Shown here one piece after another: positions 47,151 to 59,874 of a stretch of DNA of 64,000 bases (positions are counted from its first letter, which is position 1; every line of letters begins with the position of its first letter). The DNA is taken from the NCBI RefSeq assembly GCF_022201045.2, contig NC_068561.1, positions 25,364,501 through 25,428,500 of the forward strand, written 5' to 3'. The notes under the pieces were generated by a model. The model did not search any database, was not told the DNA's origin, and saw only the letters and a program-made list of their open reading frames with translations. Both the position numbers and the translations under genes were made by a program. This stretch comes from Citrus sinensis. Taxonomy: Eukaryota; Streptophyta; Magnoliopsida; Sapindales; Rutaceae.

Positions 47151-47690
47151 GGGTTTCCCAACAACCACTTGCTGCCCAAGTCTCTCAATCTATTGGATTA
47201 TCGGGTGAAAGAATTAACTAAATCCTATGGACTTGAGTATGTTCATGTCGGTGAACGTAAAAAAGATCACGATGTTGCTTTGCATACTGTTACTTTTTTA
47301 AAAGCCATTGTTTCTTCTTCGCGCAGTACTCTCGATGAAATGGTAATTGATGATGGGTTTGCTATAATGGCTTCAAGCGGTAAAGTGCTGACCCAGTTCG
47401 TTGAGATGTGAGTCATGGATGGCTCTGATGTCAATGGAACTTGGAAAAAAATTGTTAACGATTAGACCCAATTTGAAATCTCACAGGTCAATAGCATTTT
47501 GGAAAAATGATGAGCTTGTTGTGGGAGCCAGGGATGGAATTCGAAGATGCTACAACCTTGGCATCCAAGAAATCAGAGGTTTCATATTCATAAGGATCTA
47601 AGATTACATTTTGCTGAAATTTACATGAGTAGCGTAGTTTCACTCAGAGGCGGAAATAAGCTTGACTCGGAAGATTACAGCTTAACAAAG
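47151..47690 (+). pseudogene. Chimeric relic: unidentified fragment joined to F-box/FBA 3' end, unit A
   Basis: Bases 47151-47411 encode an open, protein-like stretch (LDYRVKELTKSYGLEYVHVG, then MVIDDGFAIMASSGK) that I do not recognise. From about 47411 on, the translation in shifting frames matches the C-terminus of the neighbouring F-box/FBA protein: VMDGSDVNGTWKKI (versus VMDEFGANEIWKKL), CYNLGIQEI (versus SYNLGTKEI) and YMSSVVSLRGGNKLD (versus YMSSLVSVRGGHKLI). Frameshifts and a stop break the FBA part. No F-box is present. It is an older duplicate of a related F-box gene, not of the intact copy itself. Confidence 0.7.
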
Positions 47691-47906
47691 GAAACAATGC
47701 CTCTAATTTAATTTCATATTATAGATTGCTTTGAAAGAACAAACTGTTGTTTGTAAATCTTTTACTTCTTTCTCCATTACCATCCTATAAAGCATTCAAC
47801 AACTAAAGAAATCCATCAGAAATTTGCCTTGAATCACTTTTAGCCGATTAAGAGGAACAAATGCTATGGTATATAAATGTATATGCGCACCATTTTTTAT
47901 GTATCA

Positions 47907-48782
47907 GGGGTATTATCATTTTACCGTTAAAGTTACTCGGACATATTATGGCAGTACCAAGATTTGCTGAAAAGTGTATTTTACCACAAAACGTTTGCGC
48001 CGTTATCAATTTACCACCCTTTCGTTAAAAAAATAAAAAATTTATTGATGTTTTGCTGATGTCATAAAGACATTAAAGACATTTTCTTTTAAATCCAAAA
48101 CACTGCATTGCAAGTGTAAAATAAACAATAAAACAAAGTAAAAAAGTTCAAGGGAAATAATTAAAGAATTAGAAAATTGATAACCCTAAAATTGGCCCCT
48201 CTCTCTCATTAATTTTTTTCCTTAATTAAATTGTTATTGTTTTTAATTGTGATTAATATTTGAATTTTATAGATTACAATATTAATTTTGAAGCATAATT
48301 TTTTAATTTTTTTTTTGTTGTTTGTTGTAATTTTGCATATTGTTCATTATTTTTATTAATTAGAATTTTCAGTTGTTTTCTAAATCTTATTAATTGTTAT
48401 TGTTATTGTAAATTGTTATCATTTTTAGTTGTGATTAATACTTGAATTTCATAGGTTATAATATTAATTTTGAAACATAAATTTTTTATTGATTGTTTTC
48501 TTTGCCATTTATCGTAGTTCTGCATATTATTCATTATCTTTCATTAATTACTTTTTTTAGTTGTTTTTTAAATCTTGTTTTTGTTCTTTTCAAATGGTAA
48601 AATTGTCTTTTATTCTCCTGGGGTAAAATCGACTTTTAACTCATTTTATGTTAAACATTAACGTTTTCTTAACGGAAATGTGATAAATTGATAACAATAC
48701 AAATATTTATTAGTAAAATGTAATTTTCAACAAAATATGATACTGACATAATATATCATAATAATTTTAGTGGTAAAATCCC
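47907..48782. mobile_element. Long-TIR DNA element, unit B copy
   Basis: Same element as 32216-33090 with two substitutions (47969 and 48514) and one extra T near 48080. Inherited through the duplication, not independently inserted. Confidence 0.65.
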
Positions 48783-51606
48783 TCTTTGTTGAAGAGGAGT
48801 TTGGAAGCAACAAAGGCACCAAACAATTTGATGCATGCCCTGGACAAACAATTTTGAGTGTACTCAGGGAGATACTTAAGACTTATTGCAAAGAGTCTTC
48901 GGCAACATTAGTAGTGCTTCATCATACATTGCATCATCTGACTAGTGACCACAAATAATCTCGACTCAAGATCTAAGATGGGGTTTCGAAGATACAAGAG
49001 ACACAAAGTTAAACTCAGATTCTCTGTATATATAGAAATCCTAACAATAAGAAAATTGCAGAAATAGTAACCAATTAGTCATTTCAGCAATGGCTATGAG
49101 CTTTATCAATGAGTCTGATATCAGGGCCGCCAGCTGTGGGATATAATTGCCTGAAAATAAAAGTTCATTGGTCAGAAAACTTTCTTGTTCTGAAATTCAG
49201 TGATCTTAAACCATTTTAATTTGTTAAGTAATTACCTTCCTAGGTTAGAACAATAAGAAAGAATTCAGAGTCCTTGCACCGTGGAAATTCATCCATCCAA
49301 TTAAGAATAAATCTCAAATCATCCTGAGATGCAATATCCCAAGTTCCATAAATATTAATTCTTGAGAAGCTGTCCATTTCGTCCTGGCTAGAAAGGAGCA
49401 TGTTCCATGAATGCACCAAAACCAAGTCCAAACCGAGGAACGTGAAATTTCTGATGAAATCAGTTGAGATCATTCGTTAGTCTGCAACGAATTTCCAAGA
49501 TAGACGAATCGTCATTTGTTTAATAAACAAAATACGTCATGGCGTCTTATAATTTTTTTCCAATATTGATAATTGACGCCCGTCCAATTTTGCACTCCAG
49601 AGTAGAAGAAAGTTCACGCTGGTCTTTTTTCTGAGAGAAGGTAAACGTCAAGTCGTACGGTTTTTCATGTGCCCTCAATAATTTAGACCGAGATTTATAT
49701 TTTCATGTGCACACAGAGAATCATGTGCCCTCAATAATTTTTATGACCGAGATTTATATTCTATTAATAACAGACATCTGAAGCTTTCTATTGAAATATC
49801 ATATGTTTTAAAATTCTAAATATTGAATTTATTATGGACTTTCGAAGTTGGTACACCGTTCTTGGAAAATTACGCTTTTCTCCAATCTTTCCAATTTGGA
49901 TGATTTTTGTTATTAGTAAAGAATCAATTAAAATTTATGAAACTTTTATTATGCATTTATAAACTGTTTATTTATCATGTGTTTAATTTCGGAATTATTA
50001 TGTAGTAGATTAATTATGAAAATTCAGTAAGTAGGGTTACTGCAATTTATGGAATCATTATCCAGAATTGATGGGTCCAAAATATGATATGTTTTAAGCA
50101 TGTTTTTAATTTAAAATCAAGTGAAATTTTTATCAAAAGTTCCTTTACATGTCTAGTATGTGCATATTTAGTTTCATGAGTTTAGGGCTTGTATAATAAA
50201 TACAAATTTTGAAATTTGCGTTTGCAATCCTGAAACTATTTTCCAGAATTGAAAGATCACATTACTAATCAATTTTTATTATGTTTAAATGGTCATGAAA
50301 TTTTTGCTAGGTGTTATTAACTTGTTTCACTATTTTTTGATTTTTATAATTAAAGTTACGAATTTTTGGGTCAGATGACCACAAGTCTAAATTTTTCTAG
50401 ACAAGTTTTGGATACATGAAACGAAAATTTATTTTAAATATTTTTTGTTATAAAATAAATCTCTTACTTTTATCTCTGAGTCTTTGTTATCTTTCCTGAC
50501 ATAATTTAAAATGGCATGATTTTTAGAGTTTTATTTAAATATTTATGAAATTTCAAATTGTTACTATGTAGTATTAAATACTGAAAAGACTTTTTTGTCC
50601 GCCTTAAAATTAAATGATTTTTGAATAAATTTACAACTCTTTCAATTATTAGGTACTTTCATAAGAAATCTCACCTGTTAAAATAGAATCTTTGCAAGGT
50701 TTTATAATTCTTGGAGTGACATATTATTAAATTAATTTCAAAATGTATAGGGTGGTTAGAATTTTAATCGTTTTGTCAGTTTGGTATTTTCATATCTAAG
50801 AAGGTTGATGTATTGAAGAGTGAATTCGTGCATAATATTTATTAGATGTATATATATGTAATTATGTATGAAAAGATTTCATATGAATTGGAATTTATGG
50901 TTTTTAAAGCAATTTTACCATTATAGTTTATGACAATAAGTTATATTTTGGTTAAAAGTTTATTTAAAATGTTTTCCAAAAATTGTTTTAATAATGACTT
51001 TAAAATACTTATCTTTTCATAAATTATTTCTTGTAAAAATATTTGTAAAGCTTTGCTAGTTAAATGTCTTATAAAAGCATTTTATTGATATATTAGTTGA
51101 TTGATTGATATTGAAAGACTAAAAAATGTTTTCATGGTCTTGGCTCATTTTCTATAGTTACCGTTATTGAGATTACAAAATGGCTAATTGTATTGTGAAC
51201 ACCTATTAAAAGAGAGGGACTCAAATGATATTATCAGTTCGGTTCGAATTTTTTAAAATTTAATTCGAAAATCGAACAAAAAAATAAACCCAAAAAAACG
51301 AACCGAACCGATTTTTTTCGGTTCCGGTTTGATTTTGCCCACCACTAGGTATTAGGATATTGTGTGAGGGTATTTATTTCCATTAAGATTAAGTCTTCAA
51401 AAATCTTAATCAATCCCCTGAGAATAGAACAGAAACTTTAAGTTCCGACTCTGAAACAGCGAAGGCTGACGCAAAGCAAAATAACACCAAACAAAAAGCA
51501 CAATTCATCAATCCCTAAATTCCCTCTCTTATAATCCCCTTTTTCTGCATATGCCCATTACGTGATTTTATCTATTTCTGATTCTCCTTCTGGGTTTTCT
51601 TCACTG
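48783..51606. other. Unit B region upstream of the F-box gene, with empty insertion site
   Basis: Counterpart of 33091-37369 without the Mutator-like insertion. A single TCTATTAAT at 49760-49768 marks the uninterrupted site. The same unidentified coding-like relics (48789-48958 plus strand; 49240-49473 minus strand), the dispersed repeat (49468-49655) and the hAT-like terminus (51236-51347) are present. Confidence 0.6.
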
Positions 51607-52064
51607 GTAAGCGTCTCTCTAGATCCCAACCCATTTAGTCTTTTTGTATACGAAGCTCTGTTTGATTGGAAGCTTCGATTTTTAGTTTCTTTTTGATGAT
51701 TTATTAATCTGATTTCGTGTTTGCATGATAACAAGTTATAATCTTTTACTTTAATTTGATGTCAAGGATTGAAATATATGATTGATTGTTTTTTGTGTAT
51801 CGGTTTTGCTATTAGGACATAGTGATTATTATATTTTAAATATAATCATTTAAATTTTATTTAACCATTTATTATTTAATAGATAAAAATAAATTTGTAA
51901 TTTTATTTAATAATCTATTGTTTACCAATATTATATCTTCTATATAAAATTGACTTATTAATACCCGCACACATGCAAACTATGTTATTTCTTAATTTAA
52001 TGGCTAGATTTTTGAAAAATATTCCTCAACAAATGATAGTATCAGTATGCATTGCATTTTGCAG
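51607..52064 (+). other. Predicted 5' UTR intron of F-box gene B
   Basis: Same donor and acceptor as in unit A (37370-37827), with no difference seen. Confidence 0.55.
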
Positions 52065-52091
52065 ATATATTAGAAGCAAGGGCGGAAATCA

Positions 52092-53282
52092 ATGGCAGGG
52101 TTTAGTGATCTTCCTGAAGAATTGGTGTTCAAGATTCTTGTATTACTGCCTGTAGACTCGCTGTTGTGTTCCAAATGCGTACAAAAGTCATGGTATTCTC
52201 TCATTACGAACTCTAGATTCGTAGTTAAGCATCTCCGCAACCAGATACGTAACAAGAACAGTTGTGCTCTTGTCATTTCACGGCCCATTTCATTTGATAT
52301 TTCAGAAGCAAATGGCTTGTTCTTCCACTTCTGTGATTGTAATCACATTTTTACTGTTGGTAAGATTATTGAATATCGGTGGTACGAGGATAAACCAGAT
52401 TATAAACTCGTGGGTCATTGCCATGGCATTGTATGTTTCGCTTTGCTTTCTGGTAGAGTTGTTTTGGCTAACCCAGCTATTAGAGAATTCAGACACCTCC
52501 GTGAACACTGTTACCACTCTTTTCGCTACTGGATGGGTTGTGTTGGCTTTGGTTACGATGTCAAATCCAATGATTACAAAGTTGTACGAATATTGTGTAT
52601 TTCGGATGGCTCTGGTCTTTGTCATTTAAAGGTCGAGGTGTACACCTTGAGTGCAGATTGCTGGAGGGAACTAGCCGCAAACATAGACTTTTTAGGAGCT
52701 GGGACTCGTTTTCTAAAGGACAATTTTGAATGTCAATACTTCAGAGGAGCTTGTTATTGGATTTCGTGGAATAAGTCGGTTGGGATTAATTATAATAATC
52801 TGGTTAATGGGGATTTTATTTTTTCTTTTGACATGAGTGATGAGGTCTTTCAAAAGTTACCAGTGCCAAATATTCCTAATGAGATTGATCAGGAATTTTC
52901 AAAGCTTACAGTTTTGAATGAATCTCTTGCCTTTGTTTTGCGTGATAAGTACAGAAAATCGTATGAGATCCAGATATGGGTCATGGATGAATTTGGAGCC
53001 AATGAAATCTGGAAAAAATTATTTACCACTGAACCCTTTTGCGAAATCAAGAGACCATTATCATTTTGTGAAAGGGGTGAGCTTATCATGGATGACTACT
53101 ATAGAGAAGCATGTTCCTACAACCTTGGCACCAAAGAAATCAAAAAGCTTCCTGTTCTAGCGTGTACCCTGAAAATTCAAGATAAATTTGGCACTTCGTT
53201 GTTTGGTTTTCGGCTGCTTTATGTAGTAAATTACATGAGCAGTCTAGTTTCAGTCAGAGGAGGACATAAGCTCATAACCTAG
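52092..53282 (+). CDS. F-box/FBA protein, unit B copy
   Basis: 396 residues, identical to the product of 37855-39045: F-box at residues 1-45, then FBA_1-type substrate region ending in the CSYNLGTKEIKKL and YMSSLVSVRGG blocks. The upstream 2.3 kb, including the predicted UTR intron, is also unchanged, so both copies should have the same promoter out to the insertion site of the Mutator-like element 2.3 kb upstream. The two genes can differ in expression only if that insertion or local chromatin matters. Role inferred as substrate receptor of an SCF ubiquitin ligase; target unknown. Confidence 0.92.
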   Translation: MAGFSDLPEELVFKILVLLPVDSLLCSKCVQKSWYSLITNSRFVVKHLRNQIRNKNSCALVISRPISFDISEANGLFFHFCDCNHIFTVGKIIEYRWYEDKPDYKLVGHCHGIVCFALLSGRVVLANPAIREFRHLREHCYHSFRYWMGCVGFGYDVKSNDYKVVRILCISDGSGLCHLKVEVYTLSADCWRELAANIDFLGAGTRFLKDNFECQYFRGACYWISWNKSVGINYNNLVNGDFIFSFDMSDEVFQKLPVPNIPNEIDQEFSKLTVLNESLAFVLRDKYRKSYEIQIWVMDEFGANEIWKKLFTTEPFCEIKRPLSFCERGELIMDDYYREACSYNLGTKEIKKLPVLACTLKIQDKFGTSLFGFRLLYVVNYMSSLVSVRGGHKLIT

Positions 53283-54203
53283 GAGGGATGGAAATAAGCT
53301 TGACATAGGACGTCATAACTCATAACTTGATGAATGAAACTATGCCTCAGCTGACTTGGAGAAGTGTCTAATATATTTGGGCCAAGTATTAGATTAGTTT
53401 TCTTATCATCTAATGATATTTTAATAGAAGTCTTTTGTCAGTTATTTCTCTTCTTGATTGCCCTCTTGCTTAAAGCTTACTTTATTTGGCTTTTTCAGCA
53501 AGTAGCTGTTTGCAGTTTATAAACTTCAATGAATTGCTTGTGGTTAAGTCGAGAACAGGCTTGTATTTTTCGACCCTTACCCAAGATTTGGCTTAGTGTT
53601 AGACAATCTTTCTTATCATTTGTCAATTTGATGCTTCTAGAATGCCTCCATGTTTAATGCTTTTATTTAATTTTAACAGATGAATTACAATGAATCATGT
53701 AAATATGAGTAGATATCTGTTCCTCACGGAAGATGAGGATTGGAGTAGTGATAGGGTATAAATTTAGCACCCTGAAAGTTCTAAATTTCTTGCCACTCAT
53801 GGCTGGGGATTATTTACAGTTTTTCCTGAACATTATATGAGCCAGCCAAGTTTATCCATTGACATGGAAGATTATGCTTCTGTTATAATTGCATGTGAAC
53901 TATCTGTTACCGCAGGGATTGGATCATGCTTTGAATTAACTCATTGAATTCTGACTGTTTGTTTATCGCTGCTGTATTATCTTGTGAACTTGATTATTGA
54001 TATTTAATAAGGGTCTTGAAACATTTCACGGCTAATTTGAGACATGTCCGGTAGATTTGAAATCTTTTCCATTAGAATAAAGTTGTGTCGGATGCTTCTC
54101 ATATTTACAACTATAAGCACGTGAAGAATTTCCACGTTGCTTAGTTTGCGTAGCTCCGTTTAGCTTGGCTTTTCAAATAGAGCTTATTTAGATAGAGATT
54201 TTG

Positions 54204-54388
54204 TCCACGATCTGTAATGCTGACAGTGTACTTGAGCAAGATCAATGAATCCTCTAATGTATAAGAGACTCAAAAGTAAAATAATTTCTACAGAAAATTG
54301 TGCAGTGAACTTTTATCTTTGAGATATACTAATTAATTTCTCTATCTGTCAAACTATTTTGTTTTATTGTGATGTATTTTCTATCATC
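54204..54388 (+). repeat. 185-bp direct repeat, left copy, unit B
   Basis: Counterpart of 39967-40151; pairs with 55596-55779. Confidence 0.9.
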
Positions 54389-55595
54389 TATTGATGAATA
54401 TTGCTAGATACAATACCCTGATTGAATTACCGACCGGGTCACCGGGAGTACAAGTGACACTATGTGATATAAACAATTGTTTTAAACGAAATGATTTATT
54501 GAACACATGGTTATATGTTCAAATGATTTTTGGCCAGCAATTGAATGAAGGTTTTATTGTTAAATGAAAAATGATTGTATATTGAAAATAATTATTACAA
54601 TATGACTTAATTTATTATGTGTTTTGCCGTACATATGTAATAGAATATAAAATGATTACTTTTTTTTTTAATAATTTATGGTACTTTATAATTATTATTA
54701 TATAATTGTTTGTCAATATGTTTAACGATAATTATAATTGTTCACTATGATGTAGTATCAATTTATACTGGATATATGGTTTCAAATTACTTAATTGTTT
54801 TTAGCGTCTAAAAGATTTAAATTCTCATTGTTAAAGATCTAAGTGTTTCAATATATAGTTATTATTTAGTAGATAAATATAGGATGATGTTATATATGGG
54901 TTTATTGACGGCTACCCCTCGTCTTTAATATTTTACACATTGAGTTTTTAGATGGATGTTTTTGTTGGAGGCTTCAATATGTTGTGTTAGGCTCTTTGGA
55001 TGAGCGAATTCTAATATAGTTAATAAGCGAAGATTTTTCTGAAATTCAGTCATGGGTCGGATGTCAAGTTCAGATTATGGAACCCCCTAAGTTACATGCA
55101 TGTAACTTAACATTAGCCTCAGATTATTGTTTTTGTTTATATTGTTTTTGAGGTTTAAGAATGATCGAAAGGAATATTTCATAACATCTCGGTTCCGAAA
55201 GGCTTCGGGGAGCCGGGGTGTTACACTTTAATTATCCTGCATCGTGGGAGATTTTCCTAATGACTGATCCCTTTCTTGAAGCAGTCAGAAACTGAGCAGA
55301 GACAACTCCAATATGAACTGAAATGCTGATGATAAGTTCCTAAAGCAAATTCATGATTTCACTGTTAGTTTTGAAGTAGATATTATCCAGCTCTTTTCAT
55401 GAAAAATATGATAAGAAATGTAAAGATAACAAACTAGAATTGGAAGAAACAAGCATTTACCTCTGGTCGCCCTTCGAGTTCTAAACAGAACAAAAGGTAA
55501 AAGAAAAATCCGACTGCATGAAGCTGGGAATTCGAAATAATGACAGTTTAACTGGGTGGGTTAACAGTTGTATGACAAGCCACCCACATCTTTTA

Positions 55596-55779
55596 TCCAT
55601 GATCTGTAATGCTGACAGTGTACTTGAGCAAGATCAATGAATCCTCTAATGTATAAGAGGCTCAAAATGAAATAATTTCTACAGAAAATTGTGCAGTGAA
55701 CTTTTATCTTTGAGATATACTAATTAATTTCTCTACTTGCCAAACTATTTTGTTTTATTGTGATGTATTTTCTACCATC
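55596..55779 (+). repeat. 185-bp direct repeat, right copy, unit B
   Basis: Counterpart of 41359-41542. Confidence 0.9.
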
Positions 55780-55855
55780 AATAAGAAGAGACCAAAAAAA
55801 GGAGAAAGAAAAATCCTAGATCTTTAATTGCTAATCGGATCATGATCCAGCGCGC

Positions 55856-58800
55856 TCAGTATGTGGCGCTGTTGCAAACATAAAACAGAATCTTCGGTAG
55901 TAGGCTTCTTGCTTTGCAGGTGGAAACAACATCAATCCAAGAACCAGTGACCTGTAAATGCACATAAAATTTCGATTACACAAAGACTCAAGGAAAGAAA
56001 TAAAAGAAATTAATAAATTTCGCAACCCCTTCAGAATTTACCCCAACACTATTGGTGTCTTGATGCTGTTTATATTGCTTATCGTCACCATTGTAAAAAA
56101 AACAGAAGGACTATTGACGATCCCTAGAAAAGCAAACCTGGAAAATCAAAGACGAAACTTGTAATTGTACCTTGAGTAAGATAGGTTCAATTTTAAAGCT
56201 CAAGGAGTTTCAAGCACTTGGAAATTTACCATTGAAAGGAGGAAGTATGAGCAATCATTGATATCATTGATCCCTTCATATAATTTCTTTAGATTCACCT
56301 TATTATGAAGAATATTCCAGGTTTTTGATATATTTTCAGAACTCTCATCATCTCTCGGCCAACTTATAACTGAAAATTCAAGCCATAAATAATTAAGATT
56401 ACTACATTATTCATCATATGAAAATTTTGAATGCTTTTTCTAAGAGAATCGGGAGGACACCAGTTGCGAAGACTTTTGGAGTACGCAGAAGTTCATGGGT
56501 GATTCGGATACTTCGTCGGTTGCAGTATTCACAATTCAATCGTCCGAACATGACCGCCCGCTCGAAAAGCTCGACAAAAGACTCTCGATTGTACAGATAC
56601 TGAGTTAAAAGAACAATGTTCAAACTAGCACATACAAAGACTAAACTTATATATATATATGTACGGGAACTTATGTGAATGAACAATTGCAATTTAACCA
56701 ACCTGCAGCTTTGTGAGAGAGGATGCATCTAGAGAGAGAAAAAGGGAAGAATACTTCTGATGCCTAGATTCTTTACGACAGATTCTGGCGTCACATTTTA
56801 TATGATCTAAACGATCCATTCCAAATCTTCTGTGCACCCAACACTCAGAATCTAAGCAATCCCAATTGCCCTTGTACAGGTCGTCTGGAACTATATCGTG
56901 ATTACCTGTATAAAATGCCTCATGAAGAGATCTCAAGATTATCACAAGGAATTCAGAAGCATCCATCACTTGTCCCTGGAAAACAGGCATTCGATTGAGT
57001 GACAATAAATAGATGTACAGGAATGAACAAACAAAGAGAGAATAAAGAAAAGCATTTGCTTATCTTCTCACAATCAAGTTCTGCAATTCCATGGTGGTGA
57101 AAATTATTCAAAATTGAAAAGTGGTCTCCATACAAACCTCTATGGGGTCGTTCCGATCACGATCGTAAGTGCTCAAAGCAATTCTTAATTCAGTAGGATC
57201 AACAGCTTCTCCCTGATGATTGGCACCACAGATTTTAAAAAAGGCACAGACAATGCAGGGGTCTCCAATGTGATTATGATGTGAATGGCATAACTTCATG
57301 CACTCATCTTGGAAGTCTCCTAGTTGCCATAGGGACTGCACAGCACATGACAGATAAGATTTCAGGAAAAGAAAATGGAGAGGGAAGTGACCATCATTTC
57401 AGTAGAACAGTTGTGGAATGATAACCTGTAGAAGCATAATTAGAAAGCTATCCGCAGCTTCTTTTCCTAGTCCAGTTCCGAGAACATTGACTTCATCTGC
57501 AGATTGCCTCTGATACTCCAAATTTTGTTCAGGTGATCTATCGTCAATCTCAATCGGTTGTTGCAGGTCATCAGCTCTTTCACCCATCTCAGTATTTGGA
57601 TTTTCTCTGAGTACAATTGATAAATTTTGTTCTGTGCCTATGATCTTTCTCCTTTTTTGTACCTTTAGTATACTGTCATGAACCAGCTGTTCTAGTCGTG
57701 CCTACAGAGGACGGAATTTCAGTAAGGAAAGACGTAACAAAAAACATCAAGAAGGAAAGGAAAGAACTGTTGAGAAGACTGAGAGATTTCACTATAAACC
57801 TTCATGAATGACTTCAATATGGGCAACACAATTAATCCATAGTCACAAGCACATAGCTCTCCAAGCTGTAGGTTATGTAGCTTCATGATGCCAATACTTT
57901 CCTTTATCCTTTCATATAAACCAGCAATCTGAGGGATTGAATATAGTCAGACAACAAGGAAACAAAACAGCTGAATGATTAAGGAATCACTTGGCTGAAG
58001 AAATGAAAGCCAATGGTACTCACATTCGCTTGCAGCTGCTTTCTCCAAAATGATATTTTTTCACTTACACAATCATCTGACGGATTCAAGCTTTCGTGAA
58101 TTCTGGGCTTTTCTTCAAACTGGTAAGCAGTCACAGGGTCTGTTTCCAGAAGATTAAAAATAAATTCTAGTTCAAACTGATCACTCGTGGCATTACCATT
58201 CCCCTCTTCTAGCACTTCTTGCCGTCCTCTAAGCAGGGATGCAAAAGCTTCCTTCATAGACTCTGGATTTTTTTCCCTTCGCTTAGTCTCGTCACCACAT
58301 ATACCATCAACTGCTTCTACTACTTTCTGTTTTATCAGATACTCGTGTCTTTCCTCACATAGTCTCAGAAAATTTGAACGTTCCGTTTTAAAGAACAGAA
58401 ACAACTCAGCTTTCAGTACTTCATTAGATTCTCTTAGGCTTGTCCATAATCTAAATGCTTCCTCAACGTCATGGCCCTCATATAACCATGAAACAAAATC
58501 ATCAGAAATATTCTGAATCCCATCCAAACTCAGACAGGAGGAGTCCTCGCTAAGAACAAGCTCCTCTTTGATACCAAAAGTCTGAGAACCAGCAAGTTGT
58601 TCTTCCATTGAATTATCCATACTAGGAATTCTACATAAAGCACCAGAAACATTCTGCAACCTACCAAGGATTCTTGTAAGCTGTGAAGATTCCAAAAAGA
58701 AAACTAGCCTAAGTGAATTTAGGCCTATATTCCTCAACTGTGAATCAGAAAATCTAGTTTTAAGGATGCATATGGCATCGTTTATCACCCCAACAATATC

Positions 58801-59874
58801 AGTTTGCGTAAGATATTTATATCTGAGAAGCATTTGAAGCGTACCACAGAGTCTCTCTAGAAGCGCGAGGCGTTTTTTATCATCACTTAATGGCCAATTC
58901 TGATCTTCTAGGCCCTTTCTTGCTGCTTCAGTAGTATCAACGGGCTTCCACCCACCTTTCGTAATCAACTCAACTGAATCGTTATCAACCTTTATCGGAA
59001 GGATTTTTAGAACATGATGTTGAAATTTCAAGTCATGAGAAACACGAAGGTGCCCCATGCAAGAATGCCATTCATTGAAAATCGTGCAACATTCCCCACA
59101 CTCCCAGAACCTCCATGTCTTCCGTTCCTTGGCAAATTTTATAGCTTCCAAAAAAAGATCTTTCTGCGTACCGTAAATCAGAACTCGTTCAAGCTCTTCG
59201 ATTCTTACTTGAAAAAAGTTTGATTTTGCCTCGGCACTCATTTCAGTATTCCAGAAAGATTTTGCTGTATCCAAACAGACCAAAAAAATTTTTGGCGAAT
59301 ACCTCAAACTCCTGAGCTGGTTTTGATTACTCTGTACTCTTTCTGTGGCTGCATTTGCACTTTCGTTGGCTCTCCGCTCTGAACTGATTGCAACCCACCT
59401 TTTCTTCCTCTCACATTTGTTTATCAAATCCCTCAATTCTTGTTTTGTTTTCTCAATTTCCCAATCTTGGCTTGGATCTTTGAAAAAAAAAGAAGATATT
59501 TCATCCGTCGGATTCTTGATTTCTAATGCCCTGTTGCATTCCTTGATCACCTCGTCATATTCTTGGTCGGAAGTCGCCAAATCATAGAGTGTGCAGGCGC
59601 AAAAGTGAGCTAGAATGGTGGAGCTTGGGCACAGAATCGATGCTTGACGAGCCGAGATGGCTGCTTCGTCTATGTGATGTCGAACTGCACCACGATCTCT
59701 ACTTCGCATAGCAAGTTGGTAGTGAATAAATGCTTGTGCGTGGTGAAAAGGAGCACAGTTCTTTTTTAATAGATTCAAGGATCCACTGTAGTCTTCTTGT
59801 TCATATGCTGCAATGGCAGCTGTAACATCATTGGACGGTGTTTGCGGTTGTTTGCTTGGACCTTTCTTGTTCAT
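55856..59874 (-). CDS. DUF627/DUF629 ubiquitin hydrolase-related protein, likely inactive, unit B
   Basis: Same eight-exon model as in unit A shifted by 14237: 59874-58024, 57928-57800, 57701-57426, 57335-57138, 56975-56703, 56599-56461, 56369-56230, 55951-55856; 1033 residues. The only coding difference seen is at 58956, which turns Arg307 (CGT) of copy A into Gly (GGT) just after the C2H2-like finger. The Cys-box Ser745 and the eroded His-box exon are shared, so loss of catalysis predates the duplication. The frame of both copies is otherwise intact. That suggests either selection for a non-catalytic role or too little time since duplication for decay to show. Confidence 0.8.

Larger units (their letters stand above)
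32091..47781 (+). repeat. Tandem segmental duplication, unit A (15.7 kb)
   Basis: Direct repeat with unit B (47782-62023). The offset is 15691-15692 bases left of the insertion at 34077-35522, 14237 after it, and 14242 near the right end. Differences seen by eye: substitutions at 32278, 32822, 44719 and 46829; a 1-base T indel near 32389; an A-run and an AAT-unit length change in the last 1.5 kb; and the large insertion. The left edge lies in the RPL34 ghost, the right edge just past an F-box relic. Both outer borders and the internal junction share ATCCT. Confidence 0.95.
53283..55855. other. Spacer between F-box and ubiquitin-hydrolase-like genes, unit B
   Basis: Counterpart of 39046-41618; same direct repeats and LTR-edge-like motif (about 55217-55226). 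No gene seen. Confidence 0.5.
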
